From JAAXIE01 sp965204245 (GTDB taxonomy: Bacteria > Chloroflexota > Dehalococcoidia > Lucifugimonadales > JAAXIE01), in NCBI GenBank assembly GCA_965204245.1, contig CBDBED010000012.1:1-64000 (forward strand): a DNA stretch of 64,000 bases, written 5' to 3'. A program made the translations under genes and the position numbers. Positions 34,961 through 43,361 of this stretch are shown in pieces. How positions within the stretch are numbered: the stretch's first letter is position 1; every line of letters begins with the position of its first letter. The notes below the pieces were generated by a model, which made no database searches, was not told the DNA's origin, and saw nothing but the letters and a program-made list of their open reading frames with translations.

Positions 34961-37900
34961 CTAAATGGTTGCGCCCCTGGATACAAGGAAATTGATCATG
35001 CTCTGGAGCTCGTCGGAACGCTGGGACAGGAGGGCGAAGTGGACGACTGGCCACCAGCCGTTGGCAAAGGCCCGGGCGTGGATGTCGGACCCCCGGTCTA
35101 GAAGGAGTTCGGCGACGGCCATGTCGGGATTGAGAGTTGCCACATGAAGTGGGGTTACGCCTTCCCAGTTGAGGCCGTCGACGGAGATGTCGGCCTCGGC
35201 CTCGATGTCCGCGCCTTGGTCGAGCAGGGTCCTCACTTGGTCAAGGGAACCGTCGTAAGCTGCTCTATGGAGAGGCGTTTCCGTGAACCACTGGACGCCT
35301 TCGACGGGAGATGGAGGTGGAGTGTCGTTGAGGCAGAGACGCTCCATGAAGCGTTCGTTTGTGGAATAGCCTCTGTCCAAGCCTTCCTGGCATGGCGTGT
35401 TGCCCTGCTTATCAGTGGCGGAGGGGTCCGCACCTCGATCCATGAGTACTCGGACCAACCCCCCATCCCTGTTTGCCGCGGCCCAATGGAGGGGAGTGAA
35501 TTCCCTGATGCTATCGGCGACGTTGGGGTTGGCGCCGTTTTCAAGCAGTTCGACAGCCGCATCTGCGTTGCCGTAGACGGCTGCCCAGAGGAGTGGCGTC
35601 CAGCCGCCGGCGGTCTTCGTCTCGATGTTTGCACCCCGGTCCAATAGCAGGCTGGTGACGGACTGCTCGGGGTTCAACATGGCGAGGTGCAGAGGAGTCG
35701 CACCGGTCAACTCCGACGGCGCGAGTTCGGCGCGGTCAGGTTTGACGGTTACGGTGGCGTGAATGTCCGCGCCTTGGTTCAGGAGTTGGCGCACCTCCGT
35801 GGCCCGGCTTCCGTAAGCTGCGCGGTGCAATGGAGTCTCCGTGACCCACTGCACATCGGCCAGAGGGCGAATCGGCTCAAGGTCCCTGCCGCAAAGGCGG
35901 TCTTCAAGGTCCTCGTCGAAGTAGGGGACTCCAAAGACCATGTTGCACAGCATTCCCTGGGGCAGGCTGGTCATGGAGGCACCGCGGTCCAGCAGCAAGG
36001 GGATTATGGCTTGATGGCCTTCATCGATGGAACGGCTTGGATAGAGGCTTGCCTGTTGTACCGCAAGAAGTAAGACTGGGAACCGGTCGTAATCGAACGC
36101 TTCGATATCGGCCCCGCGGTCCAGAAGCAGCGTTATCACCGCTGGGCTTGGGAACCACATCACCGCTGCCATTAACGGAGTCCTCTGGTATTCATCCCTG
36201 ATATCGATGGGGACGCCCCGGTCGATGAGCGAAGCCGCAACCGCCGGATCGGAGTTCAACGCAGCAAGATGCAGGGGAGTGACACCATTCCATGAGAAGG
36301 TGGTGTCGGAAGCGTCCTGCAGCTTAAGATCCAGTTTTTGGAGGATATCCGACCCTTGGTCCAGAAGGGCTTGGACCTCTGAGGGAGAGCCTTCGTAGGC
36401 AGCGCGGTGGAGGGGCGTTTCTTCGACCCAGTCCAGTGTTACCACGCGTTCCGTAGACGCGCGATCGGCTATCGGTGTAGCCGGGCACAATAGCTCGATC
36501 ATGCCGCTCGTGCCGAGACCCTGGTTGGCGGCGCCGTAGACCTGGCACGGTATGCGGCCCGTGTTGTCGGTGGCCATGGTATCGGCGGCCCGCCTCACGA
36601 GGAAGAACGCCGCTGCCTCCATATAAGCTGCCGCCCAATGAAGGGGCGTGAACCCGTCGTTGTTCTTTGCTTCGATGTTAGCTCCCCAATCCAGCAGGAG
36701 TCCGGGGATATTGGGGTCTCCCTCCAAGGCCCAGTGCAGGGGCGTTCTCCCGTCGTCGTCCCGGGCCTCGATTTGTGCGCCTCCGTTCAGCAGGGCTCTC
36801 ACATGCTGCGACCCTCCCAAGCGTGCTGCCGTATGCAGGGGCGTGAGTCCGTGGTGGCTCCGGGCATTGACATTGGCTCCCCGAGCAAGGAGCGCCTCAG
36901 TGACAGCGGGGTTGGAGTTCAGGGCTGCCAGATGGAGAGGGGTCATGCCGGACCACTGGCGGTCGGTCTCGGCGTCGGTGAGCCGGATGGTGGCTTGGGC
37001 ATTGAGGTCCCCGCCTTGGGTCAGGGCTCTTTGCACTTCCGTGATGTCGCCTTCAACTACGGTGCGGTGCAGGGGGGTCTCGGATATCCAGTGGAGGTCG
37101 AATTCGGTGTAGCCGGGCCTGAGATGGGGTGTGATGGTGGAGACGGGCCCGAAATCGGGTCTTTCAGCACGCTCAATGGTATCGAGGACTGCCACAGCTT
37201 CCGCGCGACACATGCGCCCCTCAAGAGGCGTGCCGGCATATCCTTCCCAACGGCTTGCGCGATTACAGGGAGTGATGCCGCCGTTGCCCTCTATGGTGGG
37301 GTCGGCGCCCCGGTCCAGAAGCAATTCGACCACGGCAGGGCTGTTTTCGAATGCTAGGTGGAGGGGGGTGTCGCGGGTATCGTCTTGGATGTTGATTTCC
37401 GCACCACGGTCTAGGAGCAGCGTAACGAGTTCGAGGCTGGCGGATTGGGCTGCATACAACAAGGCAGTGCGGCGGATGACATCGTCTCTTGCTTCAATGT
37501 CGGCTCCCCGGTCGAGAAGCACCCGGACAACTTCCAGGAAATCATTCATCGCAGCGTGGTGAAGAGCGGTTTCTCCTGCAGCGTTTATGAACTCGGTGTT
37601 GCCGCCGTTGTCGAGAAGGAGACGCGCCAATCCGGGATTGCCTGAACGAGCTGCCGACAACAGATAGGGCTTGGCGTTGGGGTCGGCACCCCTAGCCAGC
37701 AGCAATTCGACCATTTCAAGGGAGTCGTTGAACAAAACCATATCAAGGGGCCTAGAACCGCGGTCGTCCTCAGCCTCGATGTTGGCCCCCTGGTCGAGCA
37801 GGGCTTCCACAACCGGTGCCGAGCCGAACTGCACTGCCTGATGAAGAGGGGTGCGTCCGAACATCATGCTCTTGGCTTCGGTGTCCGCGCCCGCATCGAC

Positions 37901-38263
37901 AAGCAGTTGAATCATCCCGGGGTCGTCGTTGAAGTTCGCTGCTTGGTAGAGTGGTGTGCGGCCGTCCGCATCCCGGGCATCAACGTCTGCACCCTCATCC
38001 AATAGTGCTTGGGCTTCGGCAACGGTGCCGAAAGCGGCAACATCGTGCAGGGGAGTCGAGGTGCCTGTTGGCACCTCAGCATCCAAGGCCTCCCGTACCC
38101 CTTCCTCGATCGCTTCTAGGTCGGCGTCGTCTCCGAGGGCTTCCAGCAGGGCTTCTTCCACGTCCTCGCGAGTGACTTCCTCGCCGCCCTCGCAGGCGAG
38201 CCCGAGGGACAGGGCGAGAATGATGGTAGCTAGTAGGACCAGTATCCGGGTCGGCAGGTTCAT
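34961..38263 (-). CDS. Giant ankyrin-repeat lipoprotein (1100 residues)
   Basis: A secreted, probably lipid-anchored protein made almost wholly of ankyrin repeats, used for protein binding. The N-terminal signal (MNLPTRILVLLATIILALSLGLAC) ends at a lipobox with Cys24, followed by an acidic segment. More than twenty repeats follow, with the motif TPLHxAAxxGxxxxVxxLLDxGADIxARD. A larger periodicity is superposed: four blocks of about 190-230 residues start with ETPLHR (ISETPLHR, VEETPLHR, VTETPLHR, FTETPLHR), contain a long insert before W-x-G-V-TPLHLA, and earlier blocks end with paired Cys around a helix (CNRAS...MC, CQVYG...LC, CNMVF...LC, CQEGL...LC). AGGAGCAGAC precedes the ATG. In symbionts such proteins can act on hosts, but no host evidence exists here. 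Confidence 0.9.
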   Translation of the reverse strand: MNLPTRILVLLATIILALSLGLACEGGEEVTREDVEEALLEALGDDADLEAIEEGVREALDAEVPTGTSTPLHDVAAFGTVAEAQALLDEGADVDARDADGRTPLYQAANFNDDPGMIQLLVDAGADTEAKSMMFGRTPLHQAVQFGSAPVVEALLDQGANIEAEDDRGSRPLDMVLFNDSLEMVELLLARGADPNAKPYLLSAARSGNPGLARLLLDNGGNTEFINAAGETALHHAAMNDFLEVVRVLLDRGADIEARDDVIRRTALLYAAQSASLELVTLLLDRGAEINIQDDTRDTPLHLAFENSPAVVELLLDRGADPTIEGNGGITPCNRASRWEGYAGTPLEGRMCRAEAVAVLDTIERAERPDFGPVSTITPHLRPGYTEFDLHWISETPLHRTVVEGDITEVQRALTQGGDLNAQATIRLTDAETDRQWSGMTPLHLAALNSNPAVTEALLARGANVNARSHHGLTPLHTAARLGGSQHVRALLNGGAQIEARDDDGRTPLHWALEGDPNIPGLLLDWGANIEAKNNDGFTPLHWAAAYMEAAAFFLVRRAADTMATDNTGRIPCQVYGAANQGLGTSGMIELLCPATPIADRASTERVVTLDWVEETPLHRAAYEGSPSEVQALLDQGSDILQKLDLKLQDASDTTFSWNGVTPLHLAALNSDPAVAASLIDRGVPIDIRDEYQRTPLMAAVMWFPSPAVITLLLDRGADIEAFDYDRFPVLLLAVQQASLYPSRSIDEGHQAIIPLLLDRGASMTSLPQGMLCNMVFGVPYFDEDLEDRLCGRDLEPIRPLADVQWVTETPLHRAAYGSRATEVRQLLNQGADIHATVTVKPDRAELAPSELTGATPLHLAMLNPEQSVTSLLLDRGANIETKTAGGWTPLLWAAVYGNADAAVELLENGANPNVADSIREFTPLHWAAANRDGGLVRVLMDRGADPSATDKQGNTPCQEGLDRGYSTNERFMERLCLNDTPPPSPVEGVQWFTETPLHRAAYDGSLDQVRTLLDQGADIEAEADISVDGLNWEGVTPLHVATLNPDMAVAELLLDRGSDIHARAFANGWWPVVHFALLSQRSDELQSMINFLVSRGATI

Positions 38264-38659
38264 AGTCTGCTCCTAACGAGACGCCATAGCGGGGTCTACC
38301 AGCGTTAGGGAATATTCGCGCGGGCGTACGAGGTGAGCCACACCCGTGAAGTCGCATTCTCTATTCAGAAGCGCTCCCGCAGGAGTGGAGCTTCCTTCGG
38401 CGAGATCGCACACACTCGACCTAAAGGATAACGTATTAAGTGGTAGGAATACCTTCAGAGTTGGACAATCTCCCAATTCCGCAGGAGCTCTGGCTCTGGC
38501 AGCTATCAGTTTAGCGGATGTATTTCTCCAGAATTTCCAATTGTGCGACCCACTCATTACTCGGAGCGTTAGAAAGACGTGCCTGCCGGATCGAAGGGTC
38601 TATCGCAGAACCCCAATTAGCGGGTTGGCGATCGGCCATTCTGCTGGGGAGACAAGGAC
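38264..38659. other. Intergenic region, no gene seen
   Basis: 396 bases between the ankyrin gene start and the recombinase remnant. Frames of about 100 codons exist on both strands, but none has a ribosome site with family-like content. The promoter of the ankyrin gene must lie at its left end. Confidence 0.35.
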
Positions 38660-38820
38660 ATGGTTGACTTCCTGATGAACAGCGAACTCACCGAGTCCAA
38701 AGCATTCAAGCGGTCTTTCGTCAAGGAGATATCGGTTGCCCCAGACACGGCCACCATTCATTACACGATACCCATGCCAGAGGACATCGCAGTGCCGGGG
38801 AAGGCAGCGTTGGGAGGGGC
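38660..38820 (+). pseudogene. C-terminal remnant of a large serine recombinase
   Basis: The frame reads SELTESKAFKRSFVKEISV then APDTATIHYTIPMPEDI. The pattern of a helix ending in RSFVKEI followed by a beta-hairpin and YTIPMP is the conserved tail of resolvase/invertase-family (large serine) recombinases as I know it. The N-terminal catalytic domain is absent, and the frame continues into unrelated sequence and then tRNA-Arg. So this is a relic of an integrase, directly beside a tRNA, a typical integration site. Family call rests on about 35 residues. Confidence 0.6.
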
Positions 38821-38841
38821 GGTTCGGTCAACAGTACATCG

Positions 38842-38916
38842 TGGTACCCCCGGCGGGACTCGAACCCACGCACCTGGCTCCGGAGGCCAGTGCTCTATCC
38901 TCTGAGCTACGGGGGC
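38842..38916 (-). tRNA. tRNA-Arg (anticodon CCG)
   Basis: The minus strand gives a cloverleaf: acceptor GCCCCCG pairing with CGGGGGT (one G-T pair), D arm GCTC/GAGC, anticodon stem CTGGC/GCCAG with loop CTCCGGA (anticodon CCG, codon CGG), and a TTCGAGT T-loop. Discriminator A and an encoded CCA are present. A recombinase remnant abuts its 3' end. Confidence 0.95.
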
Positions 38917-39125
38917 TTGAGCAGCTAGCATAGCACGGGCCCTGTCCGCGGTACAAATCAGACGAAACTAACTCAGGGTATTTCATCCGCTGGTTTCCGC
39001 TCGTCGCAACCACAGACTTCTCTCATACTCACCAAGAATCCAAGACCTAAGGCATGACATTTTGTGCTTGTGAGGGCATGAAGGCCAATGCTAATATGCC
39101 GCCACGTTCCGAAAGGGGAGTGGTT

Positions 39126-40205
39126 ATGACAACCGAGAAGGGAAAGGCGCTGGATGTCGCCATTGGTCAGATAGAAAAGCAATACGGCAAGGGCGCCATC
39201 ATGCGCATGGGCGAGGCTAGGCTCAAACTGGGTACTGAAGTAGTTCCCACCGGGTCGCTGGCGCTGGACGTAGCCCTCGGCGTGGGCGGAATACCTAGGG
39301 GCCGCATCACCGAGGTCTTTGGTGCTGAGGCAGCGGGCAAGTCGACCCTTGCTCTGCACATCATGGCGGAGGCTCAGCACATGGGAGGCACGGCAGCCTA
39401 TATCGATGCCGAGCACGCTTTCGACCCTTCCTACGCATCAAACTGTGGCATCAACCTTGATGAGCTGCTCATATCCCAGCCCGACTCGGCAGAGCAGGCC
39501 CTCGAAATCACCGAGCACTTGGTGCGAACAGGGGCAGTGGAGACCGTTGTGGTAGACAGCGTGGCAGCATTGGTGCCACGGGCAGAGTTGGAAGGCGACA
39601 TGGGAGATACTCATGTGGGCTTGCAGGCCCGCCTCATGTCGCAAGCTCTGCGAAAGCTGACCGCCGCCATCAACCACTCCAAGACCAGCGTCATATTCAT
39701 CAACCAATTGAGGGAAAAGGTGGGAGTGATGTTCGGCAGCCCCGAGGTCACTCCTGGAGGACGTGCGCTGAAGTTTTATAGTTCGGTGCGCATCGACCTG
39801 CGGCGGGTGGACTCCATCAAGCAGGGTACCGAAGTGGTAGGTAACCGGGTGCGGGCTAGAATCGTGAAGAATAAGGTGGCCCCACCCTTCCGTGTTGCTG
39901 AGTTCGACATCATGTTCCGACAAGGGATAAGCAAGGTGGGCGATATCCTCGACCTCGCAGTGGAGCGGGAGATCGTCAAGAAGTCTGGGGCCTTCTACTC
40001 CTTTGGGGAAACCCGCTTGGGACAAGGACGTGAGAACTCCAAGGATTTCCTGACCAAAAACCCGGCTGTTTCCAACGAGATTGAAGGCCTTATCCGAGGC
40101 AAGAACCAAGGTGCGTGGCCAGTGGTGGACCCGGATGACGGAGCGATGGAAGACGAGGACGAAGAAGAACAGGTGGACTTGGCGGTGCCTGTCTTGGAGG
40201 GCTAG
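39126..40205 (+). CDS. recA: Recombinase RecA
   Basis: The bacterial recombinase that loads on single-stranded DNA, drives strand exchange and triggers SOS self-cleavage of LexA. ATG at 39126 follows GGGGAG; the frame to 39054 adds a non-homologous extension. Length 359. The N-terminal helix (KGKALDVAIGQIEKQYGKGAIMRMGE) is typical. Walker A is GAEAAGKST at 66-74, where most RecA proteins have GPESSGKT; ATP contact Lys72 and Ser73 are intact. Walker B VVDSVAALVPRAELEGDMGD near 137, loop L2 INQLREKVGVMFGSPEVTPGGRALKFYSSVR near 192-222, and the acidic C-tail (DEDEEEQVDL) are as expected. It is followed by two hairpins, so it seems monocistronic; I did not find a clear LexA box upstream. Confidence 0.97.
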   Translation: MTTEKGKALDVAIGQIEKQYGKGAIMRMGEARLKLGTEVVPTGSLALDVALGVGGIPRGRITEVFGAEAAGKSTLALHIMAEAQHMGGTAAYIDAEHAFDPSYASNCGINLDELLISQPDSAEQALEITEHLVRTGAVETVVVDSVAALVPRAELEGDMGDTHVGLQARLMSQALRKLTAAINHSKTSVIFINQLREKVGVMFGSPEVTPGGRALKFYSSVRIDLRRVDSIKQGTEVVGNRVRARIVKNKVAPPFRVAEFDIMFRQGISKVGDILDLAVEREIVKKSGAFYSFGETRLGQGRENSKDFLTKNPAVSNEIEGLIRGKNQGAWPVVDPDDGAMEDEDEEEQVDLAVPVLEG

Positions 40206-40223
40206 TGAATCGCCTGCCAGCAG

Positions 40224-40292
40224 GACGGCCACGCCGAATGGCCGTCAATGGGATGGAATGCGAAGAGGGCCATGGCTAACCGCCATGGCCCT
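40224..40292 (+). terminator. Two hairpins after recA
   Basis: First hairpin: GACGGCCA (40224-40231) with TGGCCGTC (40239-40246), eight perfect pairs. Second: AGGGCCATGG (40266-40275) with CCATGGCCCT (40283-40292), ten perfect pairs and a seven-base loop, followed by TAATTATT. The second, with its T/A tail, is a good intrinsic terminator for recA and could also serve the convergent minus-strand gene ending at 40307. Confidence 0.8.
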
Positions 40293-40306
40293 TAATTATT
40301 CAGGCC

Positions 40307-40846
40307 CTAAGTGCGAAGCCGGTAGATGGCAATATAGCCCGCGAGTCCCAATAACAGGAGGGGAATGAAGCTGCCCTGCCTGAGCACCAAGTCGTACATC
40401 TCATTGTTCACGGCCCAAGCGGCGCCAAGGCTGATTGCGACATAGACGACGGCTAGGACTGCGAGGCCGTTGGCACGCTTGCGGTTGGTGACCAAGCTGA
40501 TGGACTCGCCTACGGCGTACCCCACCAGCAGCGACAACAGCCCTGCCAAGTATGGGAATGGGGCCATCTGCATGATGAAGCCCCATAGAAGTCCCGATAG
40601 GACCGCCACCGTCCCACCTATGAGAACAGCTCGCATATAGAACGAGGGCTGCACGTCAAACGTGGGCAACTTCTGTACCGAGGCACATTCACGGCACCGG
40701 ATTCCTACCGGGGCCTGCACCATGCAGCGGACACAGATAGGCCGGTCGCAGCGGCTACAGGAAAGCCCGGTCTCTTCTTCTGGATGAAAGACGCAGCGAG
40801 GCATCGTTTGCGCGTCACCCAAGTCGTGTTGACTTGGCTGTTCCAT
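40307..40846 (-). CDS. Zinc-finger (B-box-like) membrane protein
   Basis: A 179-residue membrane protein. The N-terminus holds a B-box-like zinc-binding domain: CVFHPEEETGLSCSRCDRPICVRCMVQAPVGIRCRECASVQ with eight Cys/His in the usual spacing (residues about 18-58). Then four hydrophobic helices follow (AVLIGGTVAVLSGLLWGFI, YLAGLLSLLVGYAVG, GLAVLAVVYVAISLGAAWAV, FIPLLLLGLAGYIAIYRLR). The same finger precedes rhomboid proteases in many bacteria, but no GxSG/H catalytic motif is present here, so protease activity is unlikely. ATG at 40846 comes 2 bases after the plsY stop; an alternative Met is at 40804. It is the last gene of the rny-ymdB-PHP-plsY cluster. Confidence 0.8.
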   Translation of the reverse strand: MEQPSQHDLGDAQTMPRCVFHPEEETGLSCSRCDRPICVRCMVQAPVGIRCRECASVQKLPTFDVQPSFYMRAVLIGGTVAVLSGLLWGFIMQMAPFPYLAGLLSLLVGYAVGESISLVTNRKRANGLAVLAVVYVAISLGAAWAVNNEMYDLVLRQGSFIPLLLLGLAGYIAIYRLRT

Positions 40847-40848
40847 GA

Positions 40849-41553
40849 TCAGTTAACGCCACCTATTTGATTTCCATTGGGTCCGCGGGACACCCAATCA
40901 TCACGCTTATCGGTATCCCTATCCCTCAGCAGCCGGTTCATGAACACCCTGCGCTTGGATAAGTGGGGGGCCGGTCTCTCCCAGTTGGCTAGCAGTCTTT
41001 TCGTGATCGCGATGGCAGTGGCACAGGCCCCATAGACCATCAGGGCCGTCGAACCATGCAGTAACCAGCCCCACAAAGGCAAAAGCAGGAACGCTACGAG
41101 CACCGAGGGTCCTGAGGAACGAGTTGTCGCCCATCCCACTAGGGCAATACCCAGCGACACCAACAGAATCCAAGGAGGTGGAGCCGGTAGTGCCAGCAAT
41201 GCGCCCACGGTGACCACCACGCCCCGTCCGCCAGTGAACTTGAGGAACCCCGACCAGTTGTGTCCGATGGCGGCCAGCAACGGGGCGACGATCAATGCGA
41301 GAGAGTCCCGCTCTATATCCAGCACATACAGCCCCAGCCATATATGGGAAGCCCCTTTGCCGAAAACCTCGAAGACCCCTAAGGGTATAGCCCCCCACCA
41401 ACCTGTCTGTTGGAACAGATTGGAGCCCCCGACGCTGCCGCTCCCGTATCGGCGTATGTCGATTCCCTTGCTTAATCTGGCAATAAGGTAGGCAGTAGGG
41501 ATCGAGCCTATGAGGTAGGCGTAGAGGTAGAGGGCCACCAACTCCAAGGACAT
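40849..41553 (-). CDS. plsY: Glycerol-3-phosphate acyltransferase PlsY
   Basis: Membrane enzyme that transfers an acyl group from acyl-phosphate to sn-glycerol 3-phosphate to make lysophosphatidate in phospholipid synthesis. The three PlsY motifs are present: LIGSIPTAYLIARLSKGIDIRRYGSGSVGGSN (residues about 15-45), NWSGFLKFTGGRGVVVTVGALLAL (about 98-121), and a third loop around WATTRSSG. Five or more hydrophobic segments match the topology. At 234 residues it is longer than usual (about 200), because of a hydrophilic C-terminal tail (NRLLRDRDTDKRDDWVSRG...). The PHP gene ends 8 bases upstream, so both are in one operon. Confidence 0.92.
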   Translation of the reverse strand: MSLELVALYLYAYLIGSIPTAYLIARLSKGIDIRRYGSGSVGGSNLFQQTGWWGAIPLGVFEVFGKGASHIWLGLYVLDIERDSLALIVAPLLAAIGHNWSGFLKFTGGRGVVVTVGALLALPAPPPWILLVSLGIALVGWATTRSSGPSVLVAFLLLPLWGWLLHGSTALMVYGACATAIAITKRLLANWERPAPHLSKRRVFMNRLLRDRDTDKRDDWVSRGPNGNQIGGVN

Positions 41554-41561
41554 GCACCCAC

Positions 41562-42413
41562 TCAGCCATCGGCCTGCTTGCCTCTTGATGCCATGGCGAG
41601 CCGTTCGAGCTCGTCCACCGATTCTTGGGGCGGTCCCAACTCTCCCGGCAGGGGTTCGTTCAAGTTACCCAAGCCATGGTAGTCGCTACCACCACAGGGA
41701 ACCAAGCCATATTTTTTGGAGACACCCGCCAAGCGGGCGATCGTGTCGGAGGAGTATTGGGCATAGTGTACTTCCATTCCTACCATGCCATAGGACTTCA
41801 TCTCTTCAACAATGGACTCTAGGTCCGTCAGGTTGGCGGGGTGAGCCAGAACCGCCACGCCTCCAGCCTCATTAACCATCCGTACCGAGTCTTGGGGAAG
41901 CAACTTTTCGCGCTCTGTATACGCAGGGCCATTGTGGCCTATATACCGGGCAAACGCCTCTTCGGGACGGTTGATGTAACCCTTCTCCACCATGGCCAAG
42001 GCCACGTGGGGACGCCCCACTGAACCGTCACCCGCCAGTTCCTTGACCCGCTCCCATTCAATCATGATACCCATCTCCCGCAGCTTTTCCACCATGCGGC
42101 GACCGCGGTCCACCCGACCAACGCGATACCGGGTCAAGGTATCCTGAAGGCCTGGATAGTCCGTCTGCAGAAAGTAACCGAGCAAGTGGATTTCGTGCTC
42201 GCCGAGATCGGTGCTGATTTCAATGCCGGGAATAAGCCTTAGCTGGGGGAATGCCTTGGCAGCCTCGTAGGCCTCTTCCAGACCATCAGTGATATCGTGG
42301 TCGGTTATAGAGATGGTCTCCAAGCCGCGGTCGGCCACCAATTGTATGAGTTGAGTGGGAGTCAACCGCCCATCGGAGACTGTAGTGTGCAGGTGCAGGT
42401 CTACGGTTGCCAA
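41562..42413 (-). CDS. PHP-domain phosphoesterase
   Basis: A 283-residue stand-alone PHP (polymerase and histidinol phosphatase) domain, usually a Zn/Mn phosphoesterase acting on nucleoside or sugar phosphates such as 3',5'-bisphosphates or RNA ends. Opening motif ATVDLHLHTTVSDGRLTPTQL gives the first His pair and Asp; SITDHDITDG near 37, LIPGIEISTD near 60, EIHLLGYFLQ, VAVLAHPANL near 188, and PCGGSDYHGLGNL near 242 complete the metal site. TTG start adjoins the ymdB stop directly (TAATTG). The spacing to ymdB and plsY indicates one transcription unit. Confidence 0.9.
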   Translation of the reverse strand: MATVDLHLHTTVSDGRLTPTQLIQLVADRGLETISITDHDITDGLEEAYEAAKAFPQLRLIPGIEISTDLGEHEIHLLGYFLQTDYPGLQDTLTRYRVGRVDRGRRMVEKLREMGIMIEWERVKELAGDGSVGRPHVALAMVEKGYINRPEEAFARYIGHNGPAYTEREKLLPQDSVRMVNEAGGVAVLAHPANLTDLESIVEEMKSYGMVGMEVHYAQYSSDTIARLAGVSKKYGLVPCGGSDYHGLGNLNEPLPGELGPPQESVDELERLAMASRGKQADG

Positions 42414-43181
42414 TTAGTCCACCATCCTATCTATTCGCTCTATGGCGTTGGCCTTGCCAGTCTGACTGTCGACGTCTATAAGCACAGCGTTCATCATGAC
42501 GGGGCCCCCACTGGGGACACTGCCCCGGTTAGGCATCCCTGTCAGAAACTTCTCAATGACGTTCTCAATAGTGCTTCCAATGATGGAATCGCGCGGTCCG
42601 GTCATACCCAAGTCGGTCACAAATCCGGTGCCCTTGGGCAACACCCGTGTATCCGCCGTCGGAACATGGGTATGAGTACCTACAACTGCGCTTACACGGC
42701 CATCAAGGTACCATCCCATGGCTTGTTTCTCCGAGGTCGCCTCGGCGTGCATATCCACGAGAATGATCCGCGGAGGGGACGACATGCGGTCCACATCTTC
42801 TAAGATCGCGTCGGCAGTGCGAAAGGGACAGTCCAAGTTGGCGAGGAATACTCTGCCCATCAGGTTCATCACCATGACGTCGCCTAGGATCATATAGCCT
42901 TGCCCTGGGGCGGCCGGAGGATAATTGGCGGGCCGGATAACTGGCATGCCCTCATCCAACTGCGGGATGATTTCTTTCTTGTCCCACACATGGTTGCCGG
43001 TAGTTACCAGATGGACACCAGCCGACAACATCTCTTGGGCAGTCTCGGGAGTGATGCCAAATCCGCCAGCACTGTTCTCACCGTTGGCTATCACCATGTC
43101 CAAATCCAGTTCCTGCCGAAGGTCGGGCAATAGCTTCTTCAGTGCAACACGGCCAGGCTTGCCGATTACGTCACCGATCAT
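42414..43181 (-). CDS. ymdB: YmdB-family metallophosphoesterase (TIGR00282)
   Basis: A calcineurin-like phosphodiesterase, of which Bacillus YmdB hydrolyses cAMP and affects biofilm and rny-linked mRNA levels. Start ATG at 43181 gives MIGDVIGKPGRVALKKLLPDLR; the codons before it encode LRIL from a CTG, matching the usual MRILMIGD, so CTG at 43193 is a plausible non-ATG start. Metal residues are in IANGENSAGGFGITPETAQ (Asn), TTGNHVWDKKEI (Asn-His) and VDMHAEATSEKQAMGWYLDGRVSAVVGTHTHVPTADTR (His-x3-type plus GTHTH). TDLGMTGPRDSIIG follows. Directly downstream of rny with a gap of 180 bp, an arrangement conserved in many Gram-positives and Chloroflexota. Confidence 0.92.
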   Translation of the reverse strand: MIGDVIGKPGRVALKKLLPDLRQELDLDMVIANGENSAGGFGITPETAQEMLSAGVHLVTTGNHVWDKKEIIPQLDEGMPVIRPANYPPAAPGQGYMILGDVMVMNLMGRVFLANLDCPFRTADAILEDVDRMSSPPRIILVDMHAEATSEKQAMGWYLDGRVSAVVGTHTHVPTADTRVLPKGTGFVTDLGMTGPRDSIIGSTIENVIEKFLTGMPNRGSVPSGGPVMMNAVLIDVDSQTGKANAIERIDRMVD

Positions 43182-43307
43182 CAGGATACGCAGGTTGTCA
43201 CCATCCCTTCATTGTCGTTCCTACTCTCTTCAACCTTACTGCCACTAGGCTAGCGTAGCAAGTCATTTCTCACATCTCGCCAAGATTGGGGTGGTTGGCG
43301 AAACAAG

Positions 43308-43334
43308 AGGGGCGGGCCACTAGAGCCCGCCCCT
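43308..43334 (-). terminator. Terminator of rny
   Basis: GGGGCGGGC at 43309-43317 pairs with GCCCGCCCC at 43325-43333; with the flanking A-T pair it is a 10-bp GC-rich stem and a 7-base loop. On the minus strand it is followed by TTGTTT. It lies 28 bases after the rny stop, so rny and the ymdB cluster may be separately terminated, or only partly linked. Confidence 0.75.
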
Positions 43335-43361
43335 GACTGACACACTTCTTTCGGTGGCAGA

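Noticed and set aside
35687..37562. Plus-strand frames up to 239 codons over the ankyrin gene
   Set aside because: Antisense shadows of the repeat protein; they show mirrored repeats only.
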